Below, piece after piece: positions 23,501-33,022 of a DNA stretch of 64,000 nt. The position numbers and the translations under genes are program-made. Location: positions 62,001 to 126,000 of the forward strand of contig NW_013171860.1 in NCBI RefSeq assembly GCF_000151665.1, given 5' to 3'. Position 1 is the first letter of the stretch, and each line of letters opens with the position of its first letter. This DNA comes from Blastocystis hominis (Eukaryota > Sar > Bigyra > Opalinata > Blastocystidae). The notes below the pieces were generated by a model. The model saw only the letters and a program-made list of their open reading frames with translations, was not told where the DNA came from and did no database searches.

Positions 23501-25211
23501 AGCCATACTATAAGTAAAAGAATAGAGAACGTTTCATACAGTCCAGAGAGACTACATTACCTGTCATTATTTCGTGAATCTTACTTTTCTTTTTCAACTT
23601 TTCCTTGCTGTTAGATAGTGTTACAACCCAGGAAACTACAATTCCTGTAGTAACCTTATCTCCAGTAACTATCTAAAGTTGAAAAATACAGCACATTAAA
23701 TACCTTCCAATGCTTTTCTAAATAGTGGTTAATTGTCATGTTAAAATTCACGGCGTAGTTTTTGGTGACATTATTCACTTTGTCCACAATCGTAATATAC
23801 TTCTTTGGAAGTTTACTGATGTGATAAACTAGTGATTAGAAACACAAGATTGCATTACTTATTAATTGATCTTCATTCTTGATACCTTGAGATATAAATG
23901 ATTCACCCAAGTTGAGTACTCCAACACGATCGTTGTAGAAATAATACTCAGATGAGTGATTTCCTTTTGCAAATTGTAGTAATACTTCTGCTTTTGCATC
24001 GACAAGAATATGTAACGTAGAACTGGATTTCTCGTTCTCATCTACTACCGTAAGGCATACGGTCTCTTCCAAGGAAGAATGGACTTAATATAAGCGAATT
24101 ATGGTAAAATGTACGTGTTAAATCCAGAGAAGAAGTGATCTTTGTTTTCACAACGATTGGAGAATACCTTTCAGTAAGAAAGTACTCCTCCCTCTTTTCC
24201 TTACCGACAATACTATCCAGTATCGTAGAAACCGAAATAGACCTGATAAACATCACAACATGAGGGTTTTCTTGATTAGCAGTAAAGACTCTCACCTTCA
24301 TTTTAGGCTCACACTTCAAATTGTAATGTGAAAGGTTCAGTTCTCCAATTCGCTTGGATACATCCAGTTCCTTGCCCTCAAAACTCAAAATATAGTTCGA
24401 TAACTCTTCAGGAGAAGGCTTATGACGTAGCAGTTTTGCTAGGTATGCTGCCTTTATTTTTAGGACACGAACCTGTTTCAGGGTAGTTACATATTGATTT
24501 TTGCCATTCATTGTGATTGAAACTTTGATCGTTGGATTCTCGACAGGTAAATCTTCATCATTGTCAGCAACTGTCTTTGCAAGATTCGTACTGGTTTCAA
24601 CTATTCATTATAACGCAAAGTAGTCAAAAAATACAGCTCCCATTGAAAGTACTCTTGCTTTGTGTCCCCCTTTGAACTTTTGAGTAATTTTGACACAATA
24701 CACCTACCTGTCTTTTTCTTGATACTAACTTCGCCATTTACACCAGTATATGGAAATTCAAACGTGTTTGGAAGTAACTCATTGTTTAGAAATACTTCGT
24801 AGTTGTCTTTTTCTGATGCAGAAACTCTCAAACTCCCCAATATAGATAATAGGAAAATATCATACGTAATATTAGTGTAATACAAGTAATCACACTTCTG
24901 ACCATTCCATATTATTTGGTATGTAAAAACCTGCCTCATATATATAACTCCATAGTCTTTACACTGAGATGATAGAGGTCTGGAATAATCAATACTTTTA
25001 TTATCATAAAAGAAGTATGTATCATTTAGTGAAGTGCTGAAATCATTCTACATATAAAATGGCTCCATATCGTGTATACCTTGATCTGAGGAAAGAGGTC
25101 TGCGAATCGAGTTTGCTCATTTATAGTGTAGTTAACGGTAAGTGACCCATTTGTAACATAAATATTCATTCTAATATCACTATTTTTTGTATCTCTCCAA
25201 TAACAAAACAT
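8600..25211 (-). CDS. Giant Ubl-array / six-AAA / three-vWA midasin-like protein
   Basis: Predicted about 5,350 residues. The first 3.2 kb (25211 to 22054) holds ubiquitin-like (beta-grasp) domains at about 25169-24935, 24935-24711, 24545-24300, 24300-24050, 24066-23815 and 23060-22795, with a weaker one near 23800-23590. They are split by 14-16 introns, mostly 30-34 nt. A 32-nt intron at 22085-22054 joins this part in frame to a 13.4-kb intronless exon whose first ATG is at 22018. That body has six AAA modules of midasin/dynein type. P-loops GVTSSGKT, GPRGSGKS, GDPGVGKT and GSSPSGKS lie near 21340, 19770, 17985 and 17085; modules 2 and 4 (about 20530 and 18920) are degenerate. A long linker has a Tyr-rich patch. 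Three vWA-like domains follow near 11910, 10960 and 9240; only the last has a good MIDAS (DTTGSMSS). A segment at about 10240-9400 may be glutamine-amidotransferase-like. Order resembles midasin, but the substrate is unknown. The alternative is two adjacent genes split at about 22050. Confidence 0.75.
22054..22085 (-). other. Key intron joining the Ubl array to the AAA-vWA body
   Basis: 32 nt, GT...TATATAG, phase 1. Removal gives VKTIEITDFHNHDFEL followed directly by the Met at 22018. Without it the Ubl frame stops 50 nt before that Met. No TGTTTGTT lies between the two parts, which favours one gene. An open frame across 12 codons could still be chance. Confidence 0.65.
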
Positions 25212-26276
25212 AACAGATGATGAACAGCTGTTATTATCTAATAATAAGTAAATGAGGATTCACATAACTGCTCTTTTCTGAAGCAAGTGTTGGATGTTGT
25301 TAGAACGGTTGTTTCGTTCCCAGAGAATAACAGTCTGCTACTTCCCTAATTATTATCAGTTTTCAAGTATAGTTGTATTGTTAACATGCTGTGTATCAAA
25401 TGGACAAACTACCCAAGATTGTCTCTCTACTAGTACCAGAATTGAATAGTAATAGTAATTATGGCGTATCTATTGTCTCATCCATCATAGTTAGTATTAG
25501 TTCTATGGTTGTTTATTTGTGTTTGGGTGTTTTTGGTTTACTATCTTGTTTGGTGTTTATCGATTACCCTATTCTTCAAGTAATCGTATTTAACATTTAT
25601 TTCTGAGTTTTCCTTCACCTTTCATATGTAAGGTGGTTAGTATTCAATTATCATAAAGTTGGACTTAACGCAATATGAAAGAATACCACTTGGAAAAGGT
25701 ACAGAATTACTATATCAATTAATTGTGCTGTTTTTGATGTTCTGAGAGTGTATTTCTCACTCTATTGTACGGATTCGTAGAATCCTTAGAGTTTTGTTGC
25801 ACATGGTACACATCATCAGTTCAATATCATTGTGAACATGACGATGGATTGGTTTGTGGTGCTATATTCACTTAGTGATTCGGCTGTCAATAGGAATCAG
25901 TAAATATCAACCTTACAATATTCACAATAACTTGTTAAAATGTTGTAGCTTCACAACAAGCTTCTTCATCCATATACTTCCCACAAAATGATTTTAATAG
26001 CAATGCCATCCACCATACATACCTTACTCATTTCCGCTGCTTCCCAGGTCATAACTCATGTTGATGGCTGTCGAAAAAGAAAAACTACAATTCCTCATCT
26101 TCCTTGAATGCTACTCTGGCGATATTTAAAAGAAAACGAACAATCCCTATAATTCTAAGTAAAATATCGCACTCCAATTCAGTGCTACGTAGTGAAATAT
26201 CACTATGTCCATGTGTATTGCCACATCGACCAATCACAACCTCACACCATCCCACAAACGCATCAACACACATTCA
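25212..26276. other. AT-rich intergenic stretch upstream of the giant gene
   Basis: About 1.06 kb, presumably containing the giant gene's promoter. A short hydrophobic plus-strand frame at 25391-25606 has no support. No RNA gene or repeat seen. Confidence 0.5.
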
Positions 26277-26284
26277 AACAAACA
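26277..26284 (-). terminator. TGTTTGTT 3'-end signal
   Basis: Minus-strand motif 7 nt past the stop of the small basic protein gene at 26292. Confidence 0.7.
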
Positions 26285-26291
26285 TAAAAAC

Positions 26292-26756
26292 TCATTTTGA
26301 TTTTCTCTTTCCATCTCCCTTCTTTGGAGGACCTTTTCCCTGGAAACGACGTCTCAAGGCCTTCTTTTCCCAGTAATCATCATTATCTGTCTTATACATG
26401 CTCGCAACATGACCATCCACAATTCTCCTTGGCTTCGCACGTCGATAATAGAACAACTCCTCTTCATCCACTAGTTCTCCTGCCATCTTCTTTGCAAATA
26501 TGTCTGTGGTCAATTCTGTGTAACGCAGCCATTCATACGGTTTGTAGCCATTGAGAATGAGATCATCCGTAGGATAGACCAGAGGTGCTCGCAAAATTTC
26601 CTGAATGGACCTTGGATTTGCAACTTGTAGAGGCCGCGCAGTTGGCTTCTTCGAAAATGCTTTCAGACCAGTAGAAACCAGAGAATTTGCTGGGAGATTG
26701 CCGAAGATAACTCTACTTACTTCCTGGAGCTGTCTTGGTATTATTACCTTCTGCAT
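26292..26756 (-). CDS. Small basic protein of unknown function
   Basis: About 154 residues from the ATG at 26756 (MQKVIIPRQLQEV) to the stop at 26292. The N-terminus is poor in acidic residues and could be an organelle-targeting peptide. The middle reads LILNGYKPYEWLRY and FYYRRAKPRRIVDG, and the tail is very basic (KGPPKKGDGKRKSK). The composition would suit a mitochondrial ribosomal or RNA-associated protein, but I recognise no family. The frame is continuous with the upstream CELF-like gene. I separate the two because TGTTTGTT at 26810 marks the end of that gene and the RRM homology stops there. The start lies about 65 nt downstream of that cleavage point. A short intron inside the first 40 codons cannot be excluded. 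Confidence 0.6.
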   Translation of the reverse strand: MQKVIIPRQLQEVSRVIFGNLPANSLVSTGLKAFSKKPTARPLQVANPRSIQEILRAPLVYPTDDLILNGYKPYEWLRYTELTTDIFAKKMAGELVDEEELFYYRRAKPRRIVDGHVASMYKTDNDDYWEKKALRRRFQGKGPPKKGDGKRKSK

Positions 26757-26809
26757 TTCTGATCCTTCCCTGACCTCGGAGCCTAAAACGTGGGATCCCA
26801 CAATTCTCA

Positions 26810-26817
26810 AACAAACA
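26810..26817 (-). terminator. TGTTTGTT 3'-end signal of the CELF-like gene
   Basis: Minus-strand motif starting 5 nt after the T at 26822 that would become the first base of a polyadenylation-made TAA. The genomic frame itself runs on without a stop. Confidence 0.75.
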
Positions 26818-26821
26818 CGGA

Positions 26822-28359
26822 ATTCTTTTGAATTATTATTCTGTTTGATAATCTTTTTCTGAACTTGCAATACTTTCGACTCGATTTCGTAGCCATCCAT
26901 CTTTTGTATTGCCACATCTGCAGAGTCCACATTGTCAAAGCTCACAAATCCAAAACCACGACTTTTCCCCGTTTTCCTGTCCCTGTAAATCTTCGTAGAC
27001 ACAATCTTTCCGAAAGGACTAAACAAACTCATGAGATCACTCTCCGTGAAGCTCAGCGGAACATCATAAATAAACAAATTCGCTCCCACCGGGCCTACCA
27101 TCAACGCCTCTCTCCGTTTCTACCTTCCTCCTGCGGCTGCGAGTAATCCAGCAGCCGGCTCGCCTTCGATCCTCCCTTCTTCCCCTTCTCCGGCTGTTTT
27201 GCCTCCTTCTTCCCCGCGGGGGGCGCCGGGCGAGGATTCAGTGCGCCGCTCGGCATGTTGGAGTAGTCCATTGTGCAGTCGGAGAACACGCCCGGCTCGG
27301 AGGGGAAGGAAAACCGCTTCCCAGAGAAGGAGACCCAGTCGTCCGCCGACTGCACCGGCGAATCGGACCGCCGAACCGCGGGGATCCGCCCGATGGGGAG
27401 CGGAGAGACCGAGCGCACGGGGATGGACTGCGGGAGGGAGAAGGACTCGTCGCGCCGCGCGAGGGCGCGCTGAGGGGGCGAGGCAAAGCGCCCGGGAACT
27501 TCTTCGAGAATGGGCTCCGCTGAAAACATGCGGCGCGCCGAAATTCCCGCGGTAGAGGCGGGAGCGGGGAGAGAGGCGGACGCAGGGAGAGAAACGGAAG
27601 CGGAGGCGGAGGCGGAGGCGGAGGCAGAAGGACGGTAGGACGATTGGGAAGCGAGAATGGCGGAGATGGACTCGGAAAGCATGGACTGAAAGCTGTCGTT
27701 GATGAAGGAAGAGGAAGGGCGTTGGAGAGCGTCGCGACTCACGGGCTGCGATTTGGTGGCAGCGAAAACGGGGTCGTAAGGCTCGTCGTCGGGGAGGTAG
27801 AGCGAGTAGCGGGGAAAAACATCGGGACGGGAAAGCGAGTCGGAGAAGGGATCGGTGGTTGCGAGTTGGGACTAGAGGAGATGGAAGGGAAGTGGGGAGA
27901 GTACATGAGGAGGAGAGTAGAGAAGAGAGCTAGATGGGTTGGAGACTGGAACAGGAGTAGCAAGAGAATGCTTCACCTCTCGACCTGACTTGGGATGCGA
28001 TCCTTGGGCATAGGAGACATTAAGGTAATTCGGTTGCTGCATGTAAGAAATAAGAATTAGAGAAGAGATACGTTCCCTAACCGCACCTTCCCATGAAGAC
28101 TGTTGATTAGGTTTTCCGCTATGATTTCGTTATCGACGTCGATAAAAGCGCACCCTGAGTATAAATCCAAGCCAGAATGCAAACCTCGTGGTGCATTTGT
28201 GTAGGGATCCCGAATATAGTTAAAATCGCGAATAGGAGCATACTGGGATAAGAAACAAATCACATCCTTCTGATCCATCCCTTTCGGAATGTGACCGATA
28301 AAGAGTTTACACGGGTTATTAAACAAACGATCATTTTCAGGCTGGAGATGACTACGCAT
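26822..28359 (-). CDS. CELF/Bruno-like RNA-binding protein with two RRMs
   Basis: Start ATG at 28359 (MRSHLQPENDRLF). RRM1: RNP2 KLFIGHIP; a 30-nt intron inside the domain joins NAPRG to CAFIDVDNE; a 50-nt intron then leads to strand LNVSYAQG. The middle is Ser/Ala/Pro-rich with an (Ala-Ser) run near 27600 and a Lys-rich patch. A 29-nt intron near 27087 joins to RRM2: GANLFIYDVP, RNP1 RGFGFVSF, ending VLQVQKK. The block GPVGANLFIY and its position at the C-terminus are typical of the third RRM of CELF proteins; the middle RRM of animal CELFs is absent. Such proteins bind GU/AU-rich RNA and control splicing, translation or decay. No genomic stop is present: cleavage after 26822 plus poly(A) gives TAA. 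Confidence 0.8.
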
Positions 28360-28546
28360 GGGTCGCAAAAACACCTAGTCCTAACCACCCATCCAACTGC
28401 CACGAACTTCTTTGCAAACAATCGAAATTAAACGAAGAAACTATTGTTGGCTTTCCCACTGAAAGGCAAAATGGAATAAGCGGCCGACTCTTTACCAATC
28501 GACTCTTTCTAATGTGGATATAGACAAGTTTAAACTTCAAAACAGA

Positions 28547-28619
28547 TCCGAAGTAGTATAGTGGTTTAGTATTTCCGCCTGTCACGCGGACGACCGGGGT
28601 TCGATTCCCCGCTTCGGAG
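28547..28619 (+). tRNA. tRNA-Asp (anticodon GUC)
   Basis: A 73-nt cloverleaf. Acceptor stem TCCGAAG pairs with CTTCGGA at 28612-28618, with discriminator G. The anticodon arm is CCGC-CTGTCAC-GCGG with GTC in the loop. The T arm CGGGG-TTCGATT-CCCCG holds the B box, and TAGTATAGTGG the A box. No intron, and no encoded CCA. The T-rich sequence from 28621 fits a Pol III terminator. It begins about 190 nt from the CELF-like start and ends 28 nt before the MORN/LRR start. Confidence 0.95.
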
Positions 28620-28647
28620 TTTACTTTTCTCTTTTTGTTTTGACATA

Positions 28648-30816
28648 ATGAAACATCATTCTAGAAAGCGATTCGCCATGGAGGAGAGAAACTTGAAGAA
28701 AACCGAATTAAGTCCTAAAGAGGTGTCCGAAGTGGATCGCTTGCTTGATTTGCATATTGGAGACTCTGTGACGTTGTCCGGAGAAGAGCAGTACATAGCA
28801 ATTTCGATTATGCTACGAAAACAGAATTGTGCGTTCTATGTACTCAATAATAGTATTTTGGCAAAGGCGTATTATGTGGATGATGTACTCGAAAAGGAAT
28901 TGTATATTGCAGATTGTGAGAATCATAAGCTTCTTGCTGGTTATTCTATTAGTAAGAATGTGGTAACGGGTATTTTGGATATTGATTCTGAATATGCCAT
29001 TATTGATCTAACGGATCATGGAGTTCATTGGGAAGGTTATGTGCGAAAATCAGATAGGGGTATTTGTGGCTGGGGTCAAATGTATAACGAGGTGAACGAG
29101 TTGACTTACTCTGGATTCTGCATTAACGGCGTGTATACGATCTATGGGCTCTTTTACCAGGGCGATTTGAATACTGTTTCATACGTTGGAATGATAGACG
29201 AAGGAGTTCCATTTGGCTTGGGACAGAAGTTCGATCGCCAATCCAACCTCATCAATGAAGGAGTGTATGTGTGTGATCGTTGGATGGAGTCCACGCAAGT
29301 CGTTCCGAATATTGTGGATTCTTCCTTCCTGCTTTCTTCTTTAGTCGAGAGCATTGATCTGACGGATTATGCCTTTTGCTACATGCCATGCAACTTCTCT
29401 TGTTTCCCTCATCTCTTGAAGATCAAAGGCTCTTCCAATACGTTCTACCGAGTGCAAAGCTTGGTTCTTGAAGGCCTTCAAAATCTCCAGCAGTTTTCTC
29501 TTATCACCAAGGAGTTGAGCCAGGACAACAAAGACTACGAATTGGATGAGAATAAAGTGAAGAAGGTTCTCGGGAGAATGGAGATCCGGAATTGTCCTCA
29601 GTTGCTGTTAATTAACATTGGAGATAATTGTCTTATTTTACCTGAGGTTATTATTCAAAGTATGTGGAGAGAATGGAATGTTAGATAGACTGTCCCTCTC
29701 TGCGAAGTCTTGATATTGGTTCTGACAACTTTATGTACACTGACGATTTTGAGTTGAAAGGTGGGTGGATTTTTCTTGATTGTGATTGTGATTAGATCTT
29801 CCTCTTTTGCAGGATCTTTGTTTTGGAGAATCAACATTTAGTTTTGTCAAGTCTTTCATTCTTTCTGGTTTGCTTTTGTATTAACTTTCATTCCAGATTT
29901 GCCTTCATTGGAAAGCGTAATCTGCAAGAAGGACAGTTTCAATGGATTATCGATGAGTTGTCCCAAGAATTTTGTGGTGTTTGAAAGTAGTATTGAATCA
30001 ACTCCCTGATGTATAGAACTTCCATCCTTAAAGAGACTGGAGCTTCAAGAAGGCGTCTTCGAGTATATAGGAAACTTGCGATTTGATGGACTGGATCCCA
30101 CGTTCTTTATGGTGGGATGCAGTGTGCTACGATGTTATTCACTGAAAGGAAAGATGAAGGCAGACATGAAAAGCAAGTTATTAATGAATTGTTCTTATCT
30201 GCGAAATGATATAGCGAAGCACAATCATCTCAAAGAAATTCCAGTGGATCGTACAATCGAAGTGCTGACGATCGGAACGGGTAATTATAACCAGGTTTTG
30301 CATCTCGATTTGAGTGGATTCTCGAAATTGAAAGAGTTGACAATCGGAGATTATTCATTCCGAAAGTGCACCTCTTTTAAGTGCCAAGGATTGGAATCTT
30401 TAGTTAAAATTGTGATAGGAAAGGATTGTTTCTGTGATATGGAATCTTCCTTTTTTGATTTGGAAGATGAATATTACATGGATAATGGTGATGGAAATGA
30501 TGACTATGATGACTATGATAATGAGAATGATGAGAATGATGACTATGATGAATATGGTGATGAATATGATGAATACGATGATGAAGAATACGATGATGAT
30601 GATCGAAACGATCGAAACGATCGAAATGATCGAAATGACGAAAATGAAGGTGATGAATATAATGATCGAAGAGATGAAGAAGGTGAAGAATATGATGAAG
30701 AGTATGACGAGGAATATGATTCGGATGATTTTAATGGAATCGAAATAGAGGATGTTGACTTGTTAAATGACTCGATGGGTGGTTCAGATCATGATTTGTC
30801 GGACGGTGAAGAGTAG
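28648..30816 (+). CDS. MORN / leucine-rich-repeat protein with acidic tail
   Basis: Paralogue of the minus-strand gene at 5.2-7.8 kb. The first exon (ATG at 28648; a second ATG at 28678) carries MORN-like units (GYVRKSDRGICGWGQ, GVPFGLGQKFDRQ) and then begins the leucine-rich array. Introns of about 29-35 nt at 29660, 29761, 29868 and 29999 all cut after the first base of a codon opening a DLPxL-type repeat (phase 1). The spliced units read CPSLRSLDIGSDNF, DLPLLQDLCFGESTF, DLPSLESVICKKDSF and LPSLKRLELQEGVF. The end is an Asp/Glu/Tyr-rich tail with an RND tandem repeat and TAG at 30814. The acidic tail runs up to an assembly gap, so this stop may not be the true end. Function unknown. Confidence 0.7.
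30601..30636 (+). repeat. 9-nt tandem repeat GATCGAAAC/T, four copies
   Basis: Encodes Arg-Asn-Asp units inside the acidic tail of the MORN/LRR protein. Flanked by GAT/GAA-rich sequence. Confidence 0.85.
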
Positions 30817-30877
30817 TATTTGTAAGGATTATTCATATTTTCTACCCCGCTGTTGGGCAAGCGCGAAAAGAGTCGAG

Positions 30878-31319
30878 NNNNNNNNNNNNNNNNNNNNNNN
30901 NNNNNNNNNNNNNNNNNNNNNNNNNNNNNNNNNNNNNNNNNNNNNNNNNNNNNNNNNNNNNNNNNNNNNNNNNNNNNNNNNNNNNNNNNNNNNNNNNNNN
31001 NNNNNNNNNNNNNNNNNNNNNNNNNNNNNNNNNNNNNNNNNNNNNNNNNNNNNNNNNNNNNNNNNNNNNNNNNNNNNNNNNNNNNNNNNNNNNNNNNNNN
31101 NNNNNNNNNNNNNNNNNNNNNNNNNNNNNNNNNNNNNNNNNNNNNNNNNNNNNNNNNNNNNNNNNNNNNNNNNNNNNNNNNNNNNNNNNNNNNNNNNNNN
31201 NNNNNNNNNNNNNNNNNNNNNNNNNNNNNNNNNNNNNNNNNNNNNNNNNNNNNNNNNNNNNNNNNNNNNNNNNNNNNNNNNNNNNNNNNNNNNNNNNNNN
31301 NNNNNNNNNNNNNNNNNNN
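30878..31319. other. Assembly gap (442 N)
   Basis: A run of N between two acidic low-complexity coding stretches. The surrounding sequence is repeat-prone, so the gap length may be only an estimate. Confidence 0.99.
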
Positions 31320-32935
31320 TGATGATTTCAGTGATGAATACGATGCATCTTCCGATTCTTTTGATGATGACGATCGTGATCCTCTCGACGAATATGAAGA
31401 ATATGACGACTTTGACCAGCAAGAGGAGGACGATGCAGATGCGTTGATGAGCAGTTATGTGTCGGATATGATCAACTATTTGCATCAAAATTCGAAAGAC
31501 ACCCATAGTTCTTTCCTTCTCGCTGATTGCCCGAATTTGACTTATGTGGAGATCGGCGGTTTCTCTTTTACAAATTATGCCTCTTGCACTATTAAGAGTT
31601 TTGCTCTGTTTCCTCTTTCATTCTAGATCTTCCTGCTCTCGATGGTCTTTGTTTTCGAGATGAATCCTTTATGTTCACTCGCGAGTTTACACTCTCTGGT
31701 GTGTCTTCCTCTATTCTTTCATTTCCAGATTGTGGCGTTTCGTATCTTCGATTCCCTTACTATGCGTTCCACATGGTCGAAAAAGCAGTGTTTAAGAACC
31801 TGCCAAATCTGAATGGTATGAATTTTGATGATCATTCCTTTGACGGGAATTGGGAACTCAATCACGAAAATCTCTTTGAGCTCCAAAGTACGTGCTTTTA
31901 ATTCTCTTTGACCGAACAGACATTCCGAAGCTCGATTTCTTTTCTGCTATGGGCTATTGTCTTCTCTATCCGACCCATCTCCGACTTTCTCGTTCTCTTT
32001 CTTGTTTCTTTTTGAGTTTGTAGACGTTGGAGTACGCTCTCACGTTCACTCATCGCTCGATCGATACGCCTTTATGAGTGTATATCGCGTTGAGATCGGC
32101 GATTCTGTGACTCCAAATCTCGTCACAGCGTTACTCGGCGCTTCGCCCTATGTGACTCGGACCCCGCATTCCGACCTCAACGCGACTTCGTTCGCTATCG
32201 GGGAAAAGAAAGACTTGATTTGCGGTCGCGGCGAGTTCAATATGGTGAAGTCGATCGATTTCTCGCAGTGGAGCGAGCTGGAAACCATTCGGATCGGCGG
32301 CTATTCCTTCAAAAACCTGGATTCGATCGAACTCCTCGGGCTGCCCAAGCTGCAAAGCGTGGAAGTGGAGTACAGCGGTTTCCCCTTTTTCGACGATCGC
32401 ACCTACGACGAATTGGAGCACGCCAAGAAGCCGTTCCGCATGTGCGATTGCCCCAATGTGACGTACTTGGTGCTGGGAACGGAGACATTGTCTTCGTTTA
32501 CTTCGCTGCAAATCGAAAGTGGGAAGCAGTGAATCGATTCACGAATGGTAGATTGCCCTTCTCTTTTTCTGATTGTGATGCGAGGCGACAGCTTCGTCTA
32601 CGCCGATGCGTTCCACATTCGCGGATGCAATTCGCTGCAAGGCGTTCTGCTGGGCGAGAACTGCTTCAAGCGCTGCGTGGATCCGGTGATCGAAGACTGC
32701 GCGAAGCTGGAAGTGATCAGTTTGAGCGCGGAAACGTTCGGAAACTGCGATGATATTCGACATGAGGAACGATTCGTGCTGAGAAGTGGATGTGGAGAGA
32801 GGTGTTGAGGGTAGATTTGCCGGAATTGAGGTTTGTGATGAAGTATGAAGGCGCGATTTCCAGCGAACGCTTGAAGTTGGAGAGTAGGAATGATGTGGAG
32901 CTTATATGGCAGATACGCCGGTACCACAGTTTATA
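31320..32935 (+). CDS. MORN/LRR-family protein, 5' part in the gap
   Basis: The frame emerges from the gap in an Asp/Glu-rich stretch and passes into leucine-rich units: CPNLTYVEIGGFSF, then after a mini-intron DLPALDGLCFRDESF, LPNLNGMNFDDHSF, SELETIRIGGYSF, CPSLFLIVMRGDSF and finally DLPELRFVMKYE, ending with TAA at 32933. The repeat type and phase-1 introns before each unit match the gene upstream of the gap. The acidic stretches on both sides of the gap mean the two could be one gene with a misassembled middle, or two tandem copies. The join near 31960-32040 was not resolved, and the region from 32040 is GC-richer than the rest. Confidence 0.6.
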
Positions 32936-32966
32936 ATATTGAGTGAGTGACAAATATGGTAGTGAA

Positions 32967-32974
32967 TGTTTGTT
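32967..32974 (+). terminator. TGTTTGTT 3'-end signal
   Basis: Plus-strand motif 31 nt past the stop of the LRR gene and 48 nt before the VPS13 start. Confidence 0.65.
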
Positions 32975-33022
32975 TTTTACGAAACGTGGTGGACATTGTT
33001 TGCTAAGTTTAAATTTGACTCG

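Noticed and set aside
22072-25211. Polyubiquitin precursor
   Set aside because: The repeats are highly divergent and lack C-terminal Gly-Gly cleavage sites.
25391-25606. Short hydrophobic plus-strand frame
   Set aside because: No intron, motif or 3' signal; likely chance in AT-rich spacer.
30440-30816. Acidic repeat as a stand-alone gene
   Set aside because: It is continuous in frame with the leucine-rich array upstream.
30767-31626. Frames crossing the N run
   Set aside because: They are open only because N codons cannot be stops.
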